This document shows positions 1-6,483 of a stretch of 15,225 bases of DNA, one piece after another (position 1 is the stretch's first letter; each line of letters begins with the position of its first letter). The position numbers were made by a program, and so were the translations under genes. The notes under the pieces were generated by a model, which saw only the letters and a list, made by a program, of their open reading frames with translations, had not been told where the DNA came from and searched no databases. The stretch covers positions 1 to 15,225 of the forward strand of contig CAMLNK010000010.1 in assembly GCA_946481035.1 (NCBI GenBank), given 5' to 3'. The DNA comes from an uncultured Dyadobacter sp. (GTDB lineage: Bacteria; Bacteroidota; Bacteroidia; Cytophagales; Spirosomataceae).

Positions 1-307
1 TCGATTTGAATTGCGACAGGTTCATCACGACATCGAGCTCGGTTGCGCCGTTCTGCAACGCTTCCTGCGCCTCAAAAACCTTTGTGGCCGTCGTGGAATA
101 GCCCATCGGAAAGCCGATTACCGTAGCAATGTCAATTTTTGTTGGACAAAATTCCAGCATTTCGACGACATATGGCACGTAAACCGGCGCCACGCACACC
201 GCTTTGAACTGGTGTATCCAGGCTTCTTCGCAAAGCTTGCGGATATTGGTTTCGCTGGCTGTGGCTGCGAGCAGCGTGTGGTCGATATAGGAGGAGAGAT
301 TGTCCAT
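1..307 (-). CDS. deoC: Deoxyribose-phosphate aldolase, N-terminal part (cut by window edge)
   Basis: DeoC cleaves 2-deoxyribose-5-phosphate to glyceraldehyde-3-phosphate and acetaldehyde in cytosolic deoxynucleoside catabolism. The start codon is at 307-305, and the first 102 codons are open to the window edge; the rest, including the Schiff-base lysine, lies outside. Visible family signatures are IDHTLL at residues 8-13, a valine-rich strand (FKAVCVAPVYV, about 34-44), TVIGFPMGY (about 62-70) and NGATELDVVMNL (about 87-98). The IGFPMG form fits the bacterial/thermophilic DeoC type more than the E. coli enzyme, which has NFPHG there. The start follows an upstream terminator hairpin by only nine bases and I see no promoter in the 54-bp gap. 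Transcription may therefore come from read-through or from inside the upstream gene. The identification rests on remembered motifs but is consistent along the whole visible length. Confidence 0.9.
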   Translation of the reverse strand, partial: MDNLSSYIDHTLLAATASETNIRKLCEEAWIHQFKAVCVAPVYVPYVVEMLEFCPTKIDIATVIGFPMGYSTTATKVFEAQEALQNGATELDVVMNLSQFKS

Positions 308-308
308 A

Positions 309-340
309 AAAAAGGAAAAACCCTGCCGGAAAGACAGGGT
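309..340 (-). terminator. Rho-independent terminator after the DUF5606 gene
   Basis: Read on the minus strand, ACCCTG (340-335) pairs with CAGGGT (325-320) around a 9-base loop. A run of five T (320-316), CC and six more T follow. It lies 21 bases behind the DUF5606 stop codon and ends next to the deoC start codon, so it sits in the deoC leader. Confidence 0.75.
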
Positions 341-361
341 CCCACATTATATCAGTCGCTA

Positions 362-898
362 TTAAGCTTTGCTTTTTTCTTTTTTGGGAGCCTTTTTCGC
401 GGGCGCTTCTTCTTCCGCCGCAGGTGCTTCTGCAACCGGTTCGGCAGCTGTTTCCGCCTCGCCTTCCGACGCTACAAATGCTTCGGGCGTGTATTTCGAA
501 AGCAGGTTATACCAGGTAATGACCTTCTTGATGTCCGATACATACACTTTCGTGCGGTCGAACTCCGGAAGTACCTCAGCAAGAAACTCGATGAGTTCTT
601 TGTCCGATGAAGTTTTGACAGACAATGTAACTTCTTCGCCGTGAACCTCACGGATTTTCAGGAACACATCCGACAGGGCAACAGATTCTTCTGCACCGTC
701 TGTAAAGATCGAAACGTCTTTCAATACCGATACGCGCGCAGTCGGGCCTATCAGCGTTTTTTCACGTTTCTCATCCAGGCTTTCCACGATTACGCCCGCA
801 CGGCTTGGTTTCAGAATGCGGAACAACCCTGGCTTACCGGATACATTGGCTACTTCTTTCAACAAATCCATTCCTGTTGACTCTACTTTTTCACTCAT
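362..898 (-). CDS. DUF5606 domain protein with Ala/Glu/Lys-rich tail
   Basis: This is a 178-residue cytosolic protein with no signal peptide or membrane segment. Residues 10 to about 140 match what I recall of DUF5606, a Bacteroidota family of unknown function. The family starts with a form of MDLxKxxxxSGKPGLF, continues with GVIVESLD, and ends with VYVSDIKKVITWYNLL (here about 117-132). The last 35 residues (about 144-178) are a low-complexity tail, acidic and alanine-rich first, then lysine-rich (AKKAPKKEKSKA). The tail is probably disordered and could bind nucleic acid or a partner; that is inference. The start at 898 has AAGG directly before it. A second in-frame ATG at 871 (residue 10) coincides with the usual family start, so the first nine residues are uncertain. 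The gene follows engB on the same strand after a 98-bp gap holding a possible promoter, and is closed by the hairpin before deoC. No function can be assigned. Confidence 0.85.
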   Translation of the reverse strand: MSEKVESTGMDLLKEVANVSGKPGLFRILKPSRAGVIVESLDEKREKTLIGPTARVSVLKDVSIFTDGAEESVALSDVFLKIREVHGEEVTLSVKTSSDKELIEFLAEVLPEFDRTKVYVSDIKKVITWYNLLSKYTPEAFVASEGEAETAAEPVAEAPAAEEEAPAKKAPKKEKSKA

Positions 899-957
899 CC
901 TTTCTTACTATGGTTATATCTTGATGTTAATGTTGGATGCGGCAATCAATTTTTGCG

Positions 958-988
958 CAAAATAACGGAAAGATTGACCGGGAAACAA
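958..988 (-). promoter_or_regulatory. Possible promoter for the DUF5606 gene
   Basis: On the minus strand TTG (988-986) is followed after 20 bases by TTATTTTG (965-958), one mismatch from the Bacteroidota -7 element TAnnTTTG. The predicted start of transcription is near 951, about 50 bases before the gene. It is a weak consensus match that I found by eye. Confidence 0.35.
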
Positions 989-996
989 CCGATATC

Positions 997-1605
997 CTAT
1001 TTTGTCTTCACAAACGACTGATTATAAGTTTCTATTGTCGCCAGTATGGGCTCACGACCCTCGTTTTTCTCAGCCGAAGTCACATACATTTCGGGCACTT
1101 CCTCCCACATTTCGCTCATTTTACGTTTATAGGCTTCTACCTGAGCGGCTACCTGGCCGGGTTTGAGCTTATCGGCTTTGGTAAATATGATTTCAAACGG
1201 AATGCCCGCCTCGCCCAATGCAGCCATAAATTCGAGGTCGACGGCCATGGCGCTGTGGCGGACGTCCACCAGTACGAACGTACAAATCAGGTTTTCGCGG
1301 TAATGCAGGTAATCGTGGATCATTTTCTCCCACTTATCGCGTTCCACCTTGCTCACCTTGGCATAACCATAGCCGGGCAAGTCGACCAGGTACCACGCGT
1401 CGTCGATGATAAAATGGTTGATCATCTGCGTTTTTCCCGGTTGCTGCGAGGTTTTGGCCAATGCTTTTTTGCTGGTCAGCATGTTGATAAGCGACGATTT
1501 ACCCACATTGGAACGTCCGATAAATGCATATTCGGGAAGGACGGGCTCCGGGCACTTCTGGTAATCGGAGTTGCTCATCACATACTTGGCTTCCTGAACT
1601 TTCAT
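997..1605 (-). CDS. engB: Ribosome biogenesis GTP-binding protein EngB (YsxC/YihA)
   Basis: EngB is an essential cytosolic GTPase of the TrmE-Era-EngA-EngB-Septin class that helps late assembly of the large ribosomal subunit. At 202 residues it has the usual family length. All G motifs are visible: G1/P-loop GRSNVGKSS (30-38), a G2-region threonine in QQPGKTQ (54-60), G3 DLPGYGYAKV (75-84), G4 TKAD (142-145) and G5 TSA (176-178). The first ten residues (MKVQEAKYVM) contain a second ATG at residue 10. The first start is preferred because EngB proteins usually carry a short strand before the SDYQKCPEP-type region. The 141-bp gap to the divergent thioredoxin-like gene must hold its promoter, but I see no good TAnnTTTG match on this strand. 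The DUF5606 gene follows downstream on the same strand. Confidence 0.96.
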   Translation of the reverse strand: MKVQEAKYVMSNSDYQKCPEPVLPEYAFIGRSNVGKSSLINMLTSKKALAKTSQQPGKTQMINHFIIDDAWYLVDLPGYGYAKVSKVERDKWEKMIHDYLHYRENLICTFVLVDVRHSAMAVDLEFMAALGEAGIPFEIIFTKADKLKPGQVAAQVEAYKRKMSEMWEEVPEMYVTSAEKNEGREPILATIETYNQSFVKTK

Positions 1606-1691
1606 GGTATTCTGGTGTTAATGAAGCTGCGAAGTTACCTTTTTTGAGCTTCTTATCCGCAAAAGCTGCGAGATAGCCGTGGAGTCCATAA

Positions 1692-1722
1692 TTGTGTAAA
1701 ATAAAACAAAGGCGTATTTTCG
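1692..1722 (+). promoter_or_regulatory. Likely promoter of the thioredoxin-like gene
   Basis: TTG (1692-1694), a 20-base spacer, then TATTTTCG (1715-1722) match the Bacteroidota -33/-7 pattern with one mismatch in the -7 box. Transcription would start near 1729, about 20-30 bases before the start codon. Confidence is moderate because the match is by eye. Confidence 0.5.
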
Positions 1723-1746
1723 TTAATGCAATATTGAAATCATAAA

Positions 1747-2223
1747 ATGTCATTGAAAATGAAAAGTTTAAAGAATCTCGGGTTTGCAATGGTGGCATTG
1801 ATGCTGGCCATGTCGGTGGCAATCGCCGGGGAAGGAGATAAAAAGGCCGCCAAGGATGCGGAGAAAGGCATTCAGTTCACCGAAGGTAAGTGGTCGGCCC
1901 TTTTGAAGCAGGCCAAAAAAGAGAACAAACTGATATTCCTCGATGCCTACACAACCTGGTGCGGGCCCTGCAAGCAGCTTCAAAAGAACGTTTTCACGCG
2001 TGACGATGTAGCAGCGACTTTCAACGGCAAGTTCATCAATGTGAAGATCGATATGGAGGCTGGTGAAGGACCTTCACTCGCAAGAAGATACCCCATTGAA
2101 GGCTATCCGACACTATTCTTTATCAATGGCAAGGGCAAGGTGGTGAAGCAGCTTCTGGGTTATCAGCAGCCTCAGGACCTGATCAAAGCGGCGAAGTCGG
2201 TACAGAAAAGCCCAGCTATTTAA
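1747..2223 (+). CDS. Exported thioredoxin-family protein
   Basis: This is a 158-residue protein with an N-terminal signal peptide: basic MSLKMKSLKN, then hydrophobic GFAMVALMLAMSVAIA, with likely cleavage after residue 27. One thioredoxin domain follows (about 45-155). It carries the redox motif WCGPC (71-75, cysteines 72 and 75) and the conserved cis-proline in GYPT (Pro121). The FLDAYTTWCGPCK core and the VFTRDDVAATFN stretch behind it resemble the Thioredoxin_7/DUF255-like group. A role in periplasmic disulfide reduction or exchange is likely; the substrate is unknown. Two in-frame ATGs are possible (1747 and 1759). The second gives a tidy signal peptide (MKSLKNLGF), so the first four residues are uncertain. 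The gene stands alone between its own promoter and a strong terminator. A membrane-anchored form is less likely because a cleavage site is evident. Confidence 0.88.
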   Translation: MSLKMKSLKNLGFAMVALMLAMSVAIAGEGDKKAAKDAEKGIQFTEGKWSALLKQAKKENKLIFLDAYTTWCGPCKQLQKNVFTRDDVAATFNGKFINVKIDMEAGEGPSLARRYPIEGYPTLFFINGKGKVVKQLLGYQQPQDLIKAAKSVQKSPAI

Positions 2224-2236
2224 ATTATTAGTATAT

Positions 2237-2280
2237 AAAAAAGACACCCCGCAGAACAGCTCTGCGGGGTGTCTTTTTTT
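2237..2280. terminator. Strong bidirectional Rho-independent terminator
   Basis: A perfect 19-bp inverted repeat pairs 2237-2255 with 2261-2279 around the 5-base loop ACAGC. The stem core is GACACCCCGCAGA, flanked by A-runs on the left and T-runs on the right, so either strand yields a GC-rich hairpin followed by U. It lies between the convergent thioredoxin-like gene (ending 2223) and gmd (ending 2297) and should stop both. Confidence 0.95.
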
Positions 2281-2296
2281 ATGCTTTGCACTAATC

Positions 2297-3409
2297 TTAT
2301 TCGTAGTAGTTCGGAACGCGGTGACCGCTGTTTTCCAGCAAACGATCTTTGCGGAACAACTGAATGTCGGCTGTGACCATGTCGTTCACCAGCGCTTTCA
2401 GATCGTATTTCGGTTTCCAGCCCAATTTCTCCATTGATTTCGTTGGATCGCCGATCAGCAATTCCACTTCGGTAGGGCGGAAGTAACGTGGATCAACTGC
2501 CACAACTTCCTTGCCGATTTCAATCTGGAATTCGGGATTGTTGCACTTCACCACTTTCGCGATTTCGTCGACGCCTTCGCCGCTGAACTCGACTTCGATG
2601 CCTACTTCGGCAAATGCCATTCTCACAAACTCACGAATGCGGGTGGTCACGCCGGTCGCAATCACGAAATCCTCAGGTGTTTCCTGTTGCAGGATGAGCC
2701 ACATTGCTTCCACGAAATCTTTGGCATGGCCCCAGTCGCGCTGTGCGTCGAGGTTACCGAGGTATACTTTGTCCTGCAAGCCCAATGCGATACGTGCTAC
2801 GGCGCGGGTGATCTTGCGGGTTACGAAAGTTTCACCGCGCAATGGCGACTCGTGGTTGAAAAGGATACCATTCACCGCAAACATATTATATGCTTCGCGG
2901 TAGTTGACGGTGATCCAGTAGCCGTAAAGCTTCGCAACCGCGTAAGGCGAGCGCGGGTAGAACGGCGTGCGCTCCGATTGCGGCACTTCCTGGACCAAAC
3001 CGTACAGTTCGGAAGTAGAAGCCTGGTAAATTTTAGTTTTCTGCGTCAACCCGAGCAAACGCACTGCTTCGAGGATACGTAGTGTTCCTATGCCGTCGAC
3101 ATTCGCGGTGTATTCAGGTTCTTCGAAACTCACCTGCACGTGCGACATCGCGCCCAGGTTATATATTTCATCCGGCTGAACTTCCTGGATGATGCGGATA
3201 ATATTCGTAGAGTCGCTCAGATCGCCGTAGTGAAGGTGAAAGCGCACGTTTTTCTCGTGCGGGTCTTCGTAAATATGGTCGATCCGCTGGGTGTTGAACA
3301 ACGAACTGCGGCGTTTGATACCATGCACTTCATATCCCTTGCTCAAAAGGAGCTCGGCCAAATAGGCACCATCCTGGCCGGTGATCCCTGTTATTAGCGC
3401 TTTCTTCAT
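2297..3409 (-). CDS. gmd: GDP-mannose 4,6-dehydratase
   Basis: Gmd converts GDP-D-mannose to GDP-4-keto-6-deoxymannose, the first step toward GDP-fucose, GDP-rhamnose or GDP-perosamine for surface glycans. It is a cytosolic extended short-chain dehydrogenase. The 370 residues match the family length. The Rossmann motif GITGQDG is at 8-14, [12 protein letters not shown] at 32-43, and the catalytic set Thr132, Glu134, Tyr156 and Lys160 lies in STSELYG and SPYAVAK. The stretches [17 protein letters not shown] and [16 protein letters not shown] are diagnostic for Gmd against related epimerases. No partner such as fcl/GMER or rmd is in the window, so the final deoxysugar cannot be told. The gene is read away from the SPOR lipoprotein gene 54 bp upstream and ends at the shared hairpin. 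Its leader holds a GGATAA/TTATCC palindrome. Confidence 0.97.
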   Translation of the reverse strand: MKKALITGITGQDGAYLAELLLSKGYEVHGIKRRSSLFNTQRIDHIYEDPHEKNVRFHLHYGDLSDSTNIIRIIQEVQPDEIYNLGAMSHVQVSFEEPEYTANVDGIGTLRILEAVRLLGLTQKTKIYQASTSELYGLVQEVPQSERTPFYPRSPYAVAKLYGYWITVNYREAYNMFAVNGILFNHESPLRGETFVTRKITRAVARIALGLQDKVYLGNLDAQRDWGHAKDFVEAMWLILQQETPEDFVIATGVTTRIREFVRMAFAEVGIEVEFSGEGVDEIAKVVKCNNPEFQIEIGKEVVAVDPRYFRPTEVELLIGDPTKSMEKLGWKPKYDLKALVNDMVTADIQLFRKDRLLENSGHRVPNYYE

Positions 3410-3431
3410 TCTGTTGGTAGTATGTATATGT

Positions 3432-3445
3432 GGATAAGGTTATCC
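3432..3445. repeat. Short palindrome in the gmd leader
   Basis: GGATAA (3432-3437) and TTATCC (3440-3445) form a 6-bp inverted repeat around GG, 22-36 bases before the gmd start codon. No T-run follows on either strand, so it does not look like a terminator. It could be an operator half-site pair or chance. Confidence 0.4.
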
Positions 3446-3463
3446 GGTTAATAAGTAATTACA

Positions 3464-4030
3464 TTAATTATGGTCGGAGGCCGGATTTACCAGCAGGCTC
3501 CGCTTGATATCCACCCTGTCGGCGAGGATTACGGCCGAAGCATATTGCTCGCGGATCAGGTCCAGGTACTGCTCGGCGTCGCTCCGGTACATGAAGTCGC
3601 CCACCTTCACGCGGTAGGTCGGCTGGGTGTACGAAACGTAAGGGTTCAAATCCGGAAAGGCCTGGTAAATGTAGGACTTTGCACCATCCGCTTCCTGCCT
3701 CACATTGCCTACATAAATCTGGATCCTGAAACCATTGATGTAGCGGATAGATTTGTTCTGCTTCGCCAGCGTATCCAGTGCCGCTTCCAGTTTCTTGTTG
3801 ACATACAGCGGCTTATCTACATCGGCTTTCGGAACATTGCTTTTCTTAGCGGGTGTCGCCGGTTCTGCACGGGTTACGACGGCGGGTTCTACATATTCGT
3901 AGCGTGGCCGGACCGCGGAAAGATCTTCCCTGTACTCGGAACCGGAGCTCACCACCGACTTTTTGGCACAACCCGAAATCAAAATGATACCAAGATGCAG
4001 AGCCCATAAAAATTTCTTTTTTAGCGTCAT
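3464..4030 (-). CDS. SPOR-domain lipoprotein
   Basis: This is an exported lipoprotein of 188 residues from the chosen start. KKKFLWALHLGIILISGC gives a basic start, a hydrophobic stretch and a lipobox (ISGC), making Cys21 the likely lipidated residue. A Pro/Ala/Lys-rich linker follows (about 22-80). The C-terminal 98-176 fits a SPOR domain: GFRIQIYVGNV, then YRVKVGDFMYRSDAEQYLDLI, the typical second-repeat pattern. SPOR domains bind denuded peptidoglycan glycan strands at division septa, so a cell-wall or division role is likely. The frame is open up to an ATG at 4087. I chose 4030 because it gives a proper lipoprotein signal and because a consensus -7 box at 4064-4057 would lie inside a longer form; an ATG at 4042 is the other option. 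The divergent neighbour is murB, whose promoter overlaps this gene's promoter. Confidence 0.87.
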   Translation of the reverse strand: MTLKKKFLWALHLGIILISGCAKKSVVSSGSEYREDLSAVRPRYEYVEPAVVTRAEPATPAKKSNVPKADVDKPLYVNKKLEAALDTLAKQNKSIRYINGFRIQIYVGNVRQEADGAKSYIYQAFPDLNPYVSYTQPTYRVKVGDFMYRSDAEQYLDLIREQYASAVILADRVDIKRSLLVNPASDHN

Positions 4031-4056
4031 ATCCTGAACCATTGTAACTGAGCCCA

Positions 4057-4087
4057 CAAACTTAATCAAAATTGGATGAATCACCAT
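4057..4087 (-). promoter_or_regulatory. Likely promoter of the SPOR lipoprotein gene
   Basis: On the minus strand TAAGTTTG (4064-4057) is a perfect Bacteroidota -7 element. At the -33 position, 19-20 bases upstream, there is only ATGG instead of TTG. Transcription would start near 4050, some 20 bases before the start codon at 4030. The region overlaps the murB promoter on the other strand. Confidence 0.5.
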
Positions 4088-4101
4088 ACCACTTAATTTT
4101 G
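4072..4101 (+). promoter_or_regulatory. Likely murB promoter
   Basis: TTG (4072-4074), a 19-base spacer and TAATTTTG (4094-4101) match both Bacteroidota promoter elements exactly. The predicted transcription start is near 4108, about 34 bases before the murB ATG. This is the best promoter match in the window. Confidence 0.65.
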
Positions 4102-4141
4102 AATGTAATACCTAACTTTACCCGGTTTATTCCCGATTTCA

Positions 4142-5158
4142 ATGCTAATACAATCCAACGTTTCACTTCGTAATCTCAATACATTCGGGCTCGATGCAGA
4201 TGCCAGGTATTTTGTAAATGTGCAGTCCGTCGATGAGCTAATGGCCGTTTTGCGTGATCCTCAATGGAGGGAAACGCCGAAATTCATCCTCGGCGGCGGC
4301 AGTAATATTTTGCTTACAAAAGACATCGAAGCACTCGTGATCCATCCCGGTATCAGGGGTATTTCAACGATCGGAGAAAATGAGGAAACGGTCGTGCTTG
4401 CGGTAGGTGCGGGCGAGGTTTGGCACGATTTCGTGATGCATTGTGTGGGTAAGGGCTATGGAGGTGTGGAAAACCTCTCGCTCATTCCCGGAACGGTAGG
4501 CGCTGCGCCCATGCAGAATATCGGGGCCTATGGCGTGGAGATCAAAAGCGTGATCGAATCGGTGGAAGCGATTGATATCGAGAGCGGTGAAAAGCGGGTT
4601 TTCAGCAATGCAGAATGCGAATTCGGCTATCGTGAAAGTGTATTCAAGAAAGCATTGAAGCACAAATATGTGATCACAGGCGCGACTTTCAAACTCAGCA
4701 AAAAACCGGTTCTGAATGCGGCCTATGGTGATGTGCAGAAAACATTACAGGAAATGGGCGCCGAAAATCCGACGATCCGCGACATCAGCGAGGCCATTAT
4801 GCAGATCCGCCGCAGCAAGCTGCCCGATCCCGCCGAGATCGGAAATGCAGGCAGTTTTTTCAAAAATCCGGAGATACCGCTTGCTCAGTTTGCGCAGCTG
4901 CGGGAAACCTTTCCGGAAGTGCCCGGTTATCCCGTGGATGCCGAAACCGTGAAAGTACCTGCGGGCTGGCTCATCGAACGGGCGGGCTGGAAGGGTTACC
5001 GCGAGGGTGAGATAGGCGTTCATGCACGCCAGGCGCTGGTGCTCGTCAACTATGGCGGAGGCACGGGGGCGGAGATCAAGGCATTGTCAGAAAAAATTCA
5101 GGAGTCGGTGGCCGGAAAGTTCGGGATCCGGCTCAATGCAGAAGTCAATTTTATATAG
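4142..5158 (+). CDS. murB: UDP-N-acetylenolpyruvoylglucosamine reductase
   Basis: MurB is a cytosolic FAD enzyme that uses NADPH to reduce UDP-GlcNAc-enolpyruvate to UDP-N-acetylmuramic acid, the second committed step of peptidoglycan synthesis. At 338 residues it is a type I (E. coli-like) MurB. The FAD-binding part shows LNTFGLDADA (12-21), ILGGGSNILLT (49-59) and NLSLIPGTVGAAPMQNIGAYG (111-131). The catalytic residues known from E. coli (Arg159, Ser229, Glu325) correspond to Arg164 in YRES, Ser238 in GNAGSFFKNP and Glu334 in NAEVNFI. AGWLIERAGWKGYREG (274-289) is the typical C-terminal substrate-binding block. The start at 4142 keeps the full N-terminus and lies just behind a consensus promoter. 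A polytopic membrane protein gene follows after 6 bases, so the two are probably co-transcribed. Confidence 0.97.
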   Translation: MLIQSNVSLRNLNTFGLDADARYFVNVQSVDELMAVLRDPQWRETPKFILGGGSNILLTKDIEALVIHPGIRGISTIGENEETVVLAVGAGEVWHDFVMHCVGKGYGGVENLSLIPGTVGAAPMQNIGAYGVEIKSVIESVEAIDIESGEKRVFSNAECEFGYRESVFKKALKHKYVITGATFKLSKKPVLNAAYGDVQKTLQEMGAENPTIRDISEAIMQIRRSKLPDPAEIGNAGSFFKNPEIPLAQFAQLRETFPEVPGYPVDAETVKVPAGWLIERAGWKGYREGEIGVHARQALVLVNYGGGTGAEIKALSEKIQESVAGKFGIRLNAEVNFI

Positions 5159-5164
5159 TATCCT

Positions 5165-6397
5165 ATGCACCGCAAAAAGTTATATACCTCATTTGCCCTG
5201 CTTGCAATATTTATCATCGTTTTCTTCCTGAAAGATCGGTTTACAGTCGAGCTGTACCAGGACGAACACCATTACCTGCCCGCGGCGGTGCAGTTCAGCG
5301 CCGAGCCGATTCCCTCTTTGCATTTGCTTCAAACATACAATGAGCTGAACACACCCATTCCGTTCATTCTGGGCGGTTGGGTGCTTAATATTTTCGGGAA
5401 TGATATTCAAAACCTTCGCCTGCTTACCGCATTGACGAGTTTTGCATTGTTAATGCTTTTCGTCTGGTACAGTCCCGAACGCACGAAACGTTTCTGGCTT
5501 TGCCTGGGCGGATTATTGATTTTTCCCAACTATTACCTGGTCAGCGTCTATTATTACACCGATATTTTCGCAATGGTATTCACGCTCGGCGGGGTGATCG
5601 CCTATTTGCGGAAATCGCATTGGGTGGGTTTCCTCTCGCTGGCCGCGGCTGTTTGCTGCCGGCAATACATGCTCGCATTTCCGGCGGCGATTCTGGCTTA
5701 TGAAGTGTTTAAAAATGTTAAATGGAGCGCTAATCCGCTGGTTTTGGTCAAGAGCATATTCTCTGATCCCGCCTGGATCTGGTACGCGCTGGCGGTGCTG
5801 GCGATTGTTCCGTGGGTGGTGATCTGGCACGGACCGGCGCCCGCTTCGGTTATGGCCGATCAGCATTATGATTCGGACAAGCTGGTGAATTACAACTTTG
5901 GCTATTTAATGTACGCCTCAGTGGTCGTGGCGGTATATTATATTATCCCCGAAACGCTCGTAACGCGCCGTTTCCCGCACTTTTTAGCATATCCTCAGAA
6001 GCATCCGGTTATGTTCGCCGGTTTTCTGGCGGTAATTGCCGCGATTGTGGCTTTTTTCCCTGCCAAACAGGCTTATAATCCCTATTTCACCTGGCCGTAC
6101 CTGGGCTATGTAGACGAATTGTTGATGAAAATCGGTATCAGCGGATTGCTGAAACAACTGGTTTTCGGTGCGCTGATGCTGGTTACGCTCGTCCGCTTCG
6201 TATCCCCCCGGTTCACGCTCGCGACATGGATATTCCTGCTGAATATCCTGCTGCTGGGTAAAGCACAACTGTCGTGGGATAAATATTCGTTGCCGATGAT
6301 CATGGTTTTGTGGTTCCTGGCAATGTACGACGAGTATTGGCTGCCTTCGGCAACCCGAGCCGAAAACGAACCGGAGGCGTTGAATGTGAAATATTAA
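5165..6397 (+). CDS. Polytopic GT-C-type membrane protein resembling DIE2/ALG10 glucosyltransferases
   Basis: This is a 410-residue inner-membrane protein with about ten hydrophobic segments, the first at about 8-22. An acidic motif QDEHHYLPAA (32-41) sits in the first extracytoplasmic loop, as expected for GT-C glycosyltransferases, where an acidic residue there is catalytic. Two further stretches recall the eukaryotic DIE2/ALG10 family: VYYYTDIFAMVFTL (128-141) and the CRQYMLAF element (165-172), which parallel the YYTD and FRQTN motifs of ALG10. Known ALG10 enzymes move glucose from dolichyl-phosphate-glucose to a lipid-linked oligosaccharide. By analogy this protein may use a polyprenyl-phosphate sugar to extend a surface glycan. 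The likeness is from memory and covers the N-terminal half only; another GT-C family is possible. The gene starts 6 bp behind murB and probably shares its transcript. An 86-bp gap without a clear terminator follows. Confidence 0.6.
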   Translation: MHRKKLYTSFALLAIFIIVFFLKDRFTVELYQDEHHYLPAAVQFSAEPIPSLHLLQTYNELNTPIPFILGGWVLNIFGNDIQNLRLLTALTSFALLMLFVWYSPERTKRFWLCLGGLLIFPNYYLVSVYYYTDIFAMVFTLGGVIAYLRKSHWVGFLSLAAAVCCRQYMLAFPAAILAYEVFKNVKWSANPLVLVKSIFSDPAWIWYALAVLAIVPWVVIWHGPAPASVMADQHYDSDKLVNYNFGYLMYASVVVAVYYIIPETLVTRRFPHFLAYPQKHPVMFAGFLAVIAAIVAFFPAKQAYNPYFTWPYLGYVDELLMKIGISGLLKQLVFGALMLVTLVRFVSPRFTLATWIFLLNILLLGKAQLSWDKYSLPMIMVLWFLAMYDEYWLPSATRAENEPEALNVKY

Positions 6398-6483
6398 AGA
6401 TATATTTATCAGCATTTGCCTGCCAGGCACCTCTCCACACCGGAATTTTTTCAATAGCCATCAGAAACAGCTTCTTTAATGAA

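Noticed and set aside
118..347. Short minus-strand frames overlapping the deoC start
   Set aside because: The DeoC frame from 307 carries clear aldolase motifs; the others have none and run through the terminator hairpin.
937..1647. Open frame of 236 codons on the plus strand, opposite engB
   Set aside because: EngB has every GTPase motif on the minus strand. The opposite frame is His/Phe-rich without any motif.
4031..4087. Longer start for the SPOR lipoprotein
   Set aside because: It would put 19 residues before a canonical lipoprotein signal and place a perfect -7 promoter box inside the gene.
6417..6429. TGCCTGCCAGGCA hairpin as terminator of the GT-C-like gene
   Set aside because: The stem is very short and no T-run follows. 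The related GCCTGCCAGG at 14097-14106 after the 507-aa gene also lacks a T-run; the shared 10-mer is probably chance.
6310..6483. 58-codon N-terminal extension of the esterase, overlapping the upstream membrane protein gene
   Set aside because: The extension precedes a complete signal peptide starting at 6484 and overlaps another gene by 88 bases; an exported protein needs the signal at its start.
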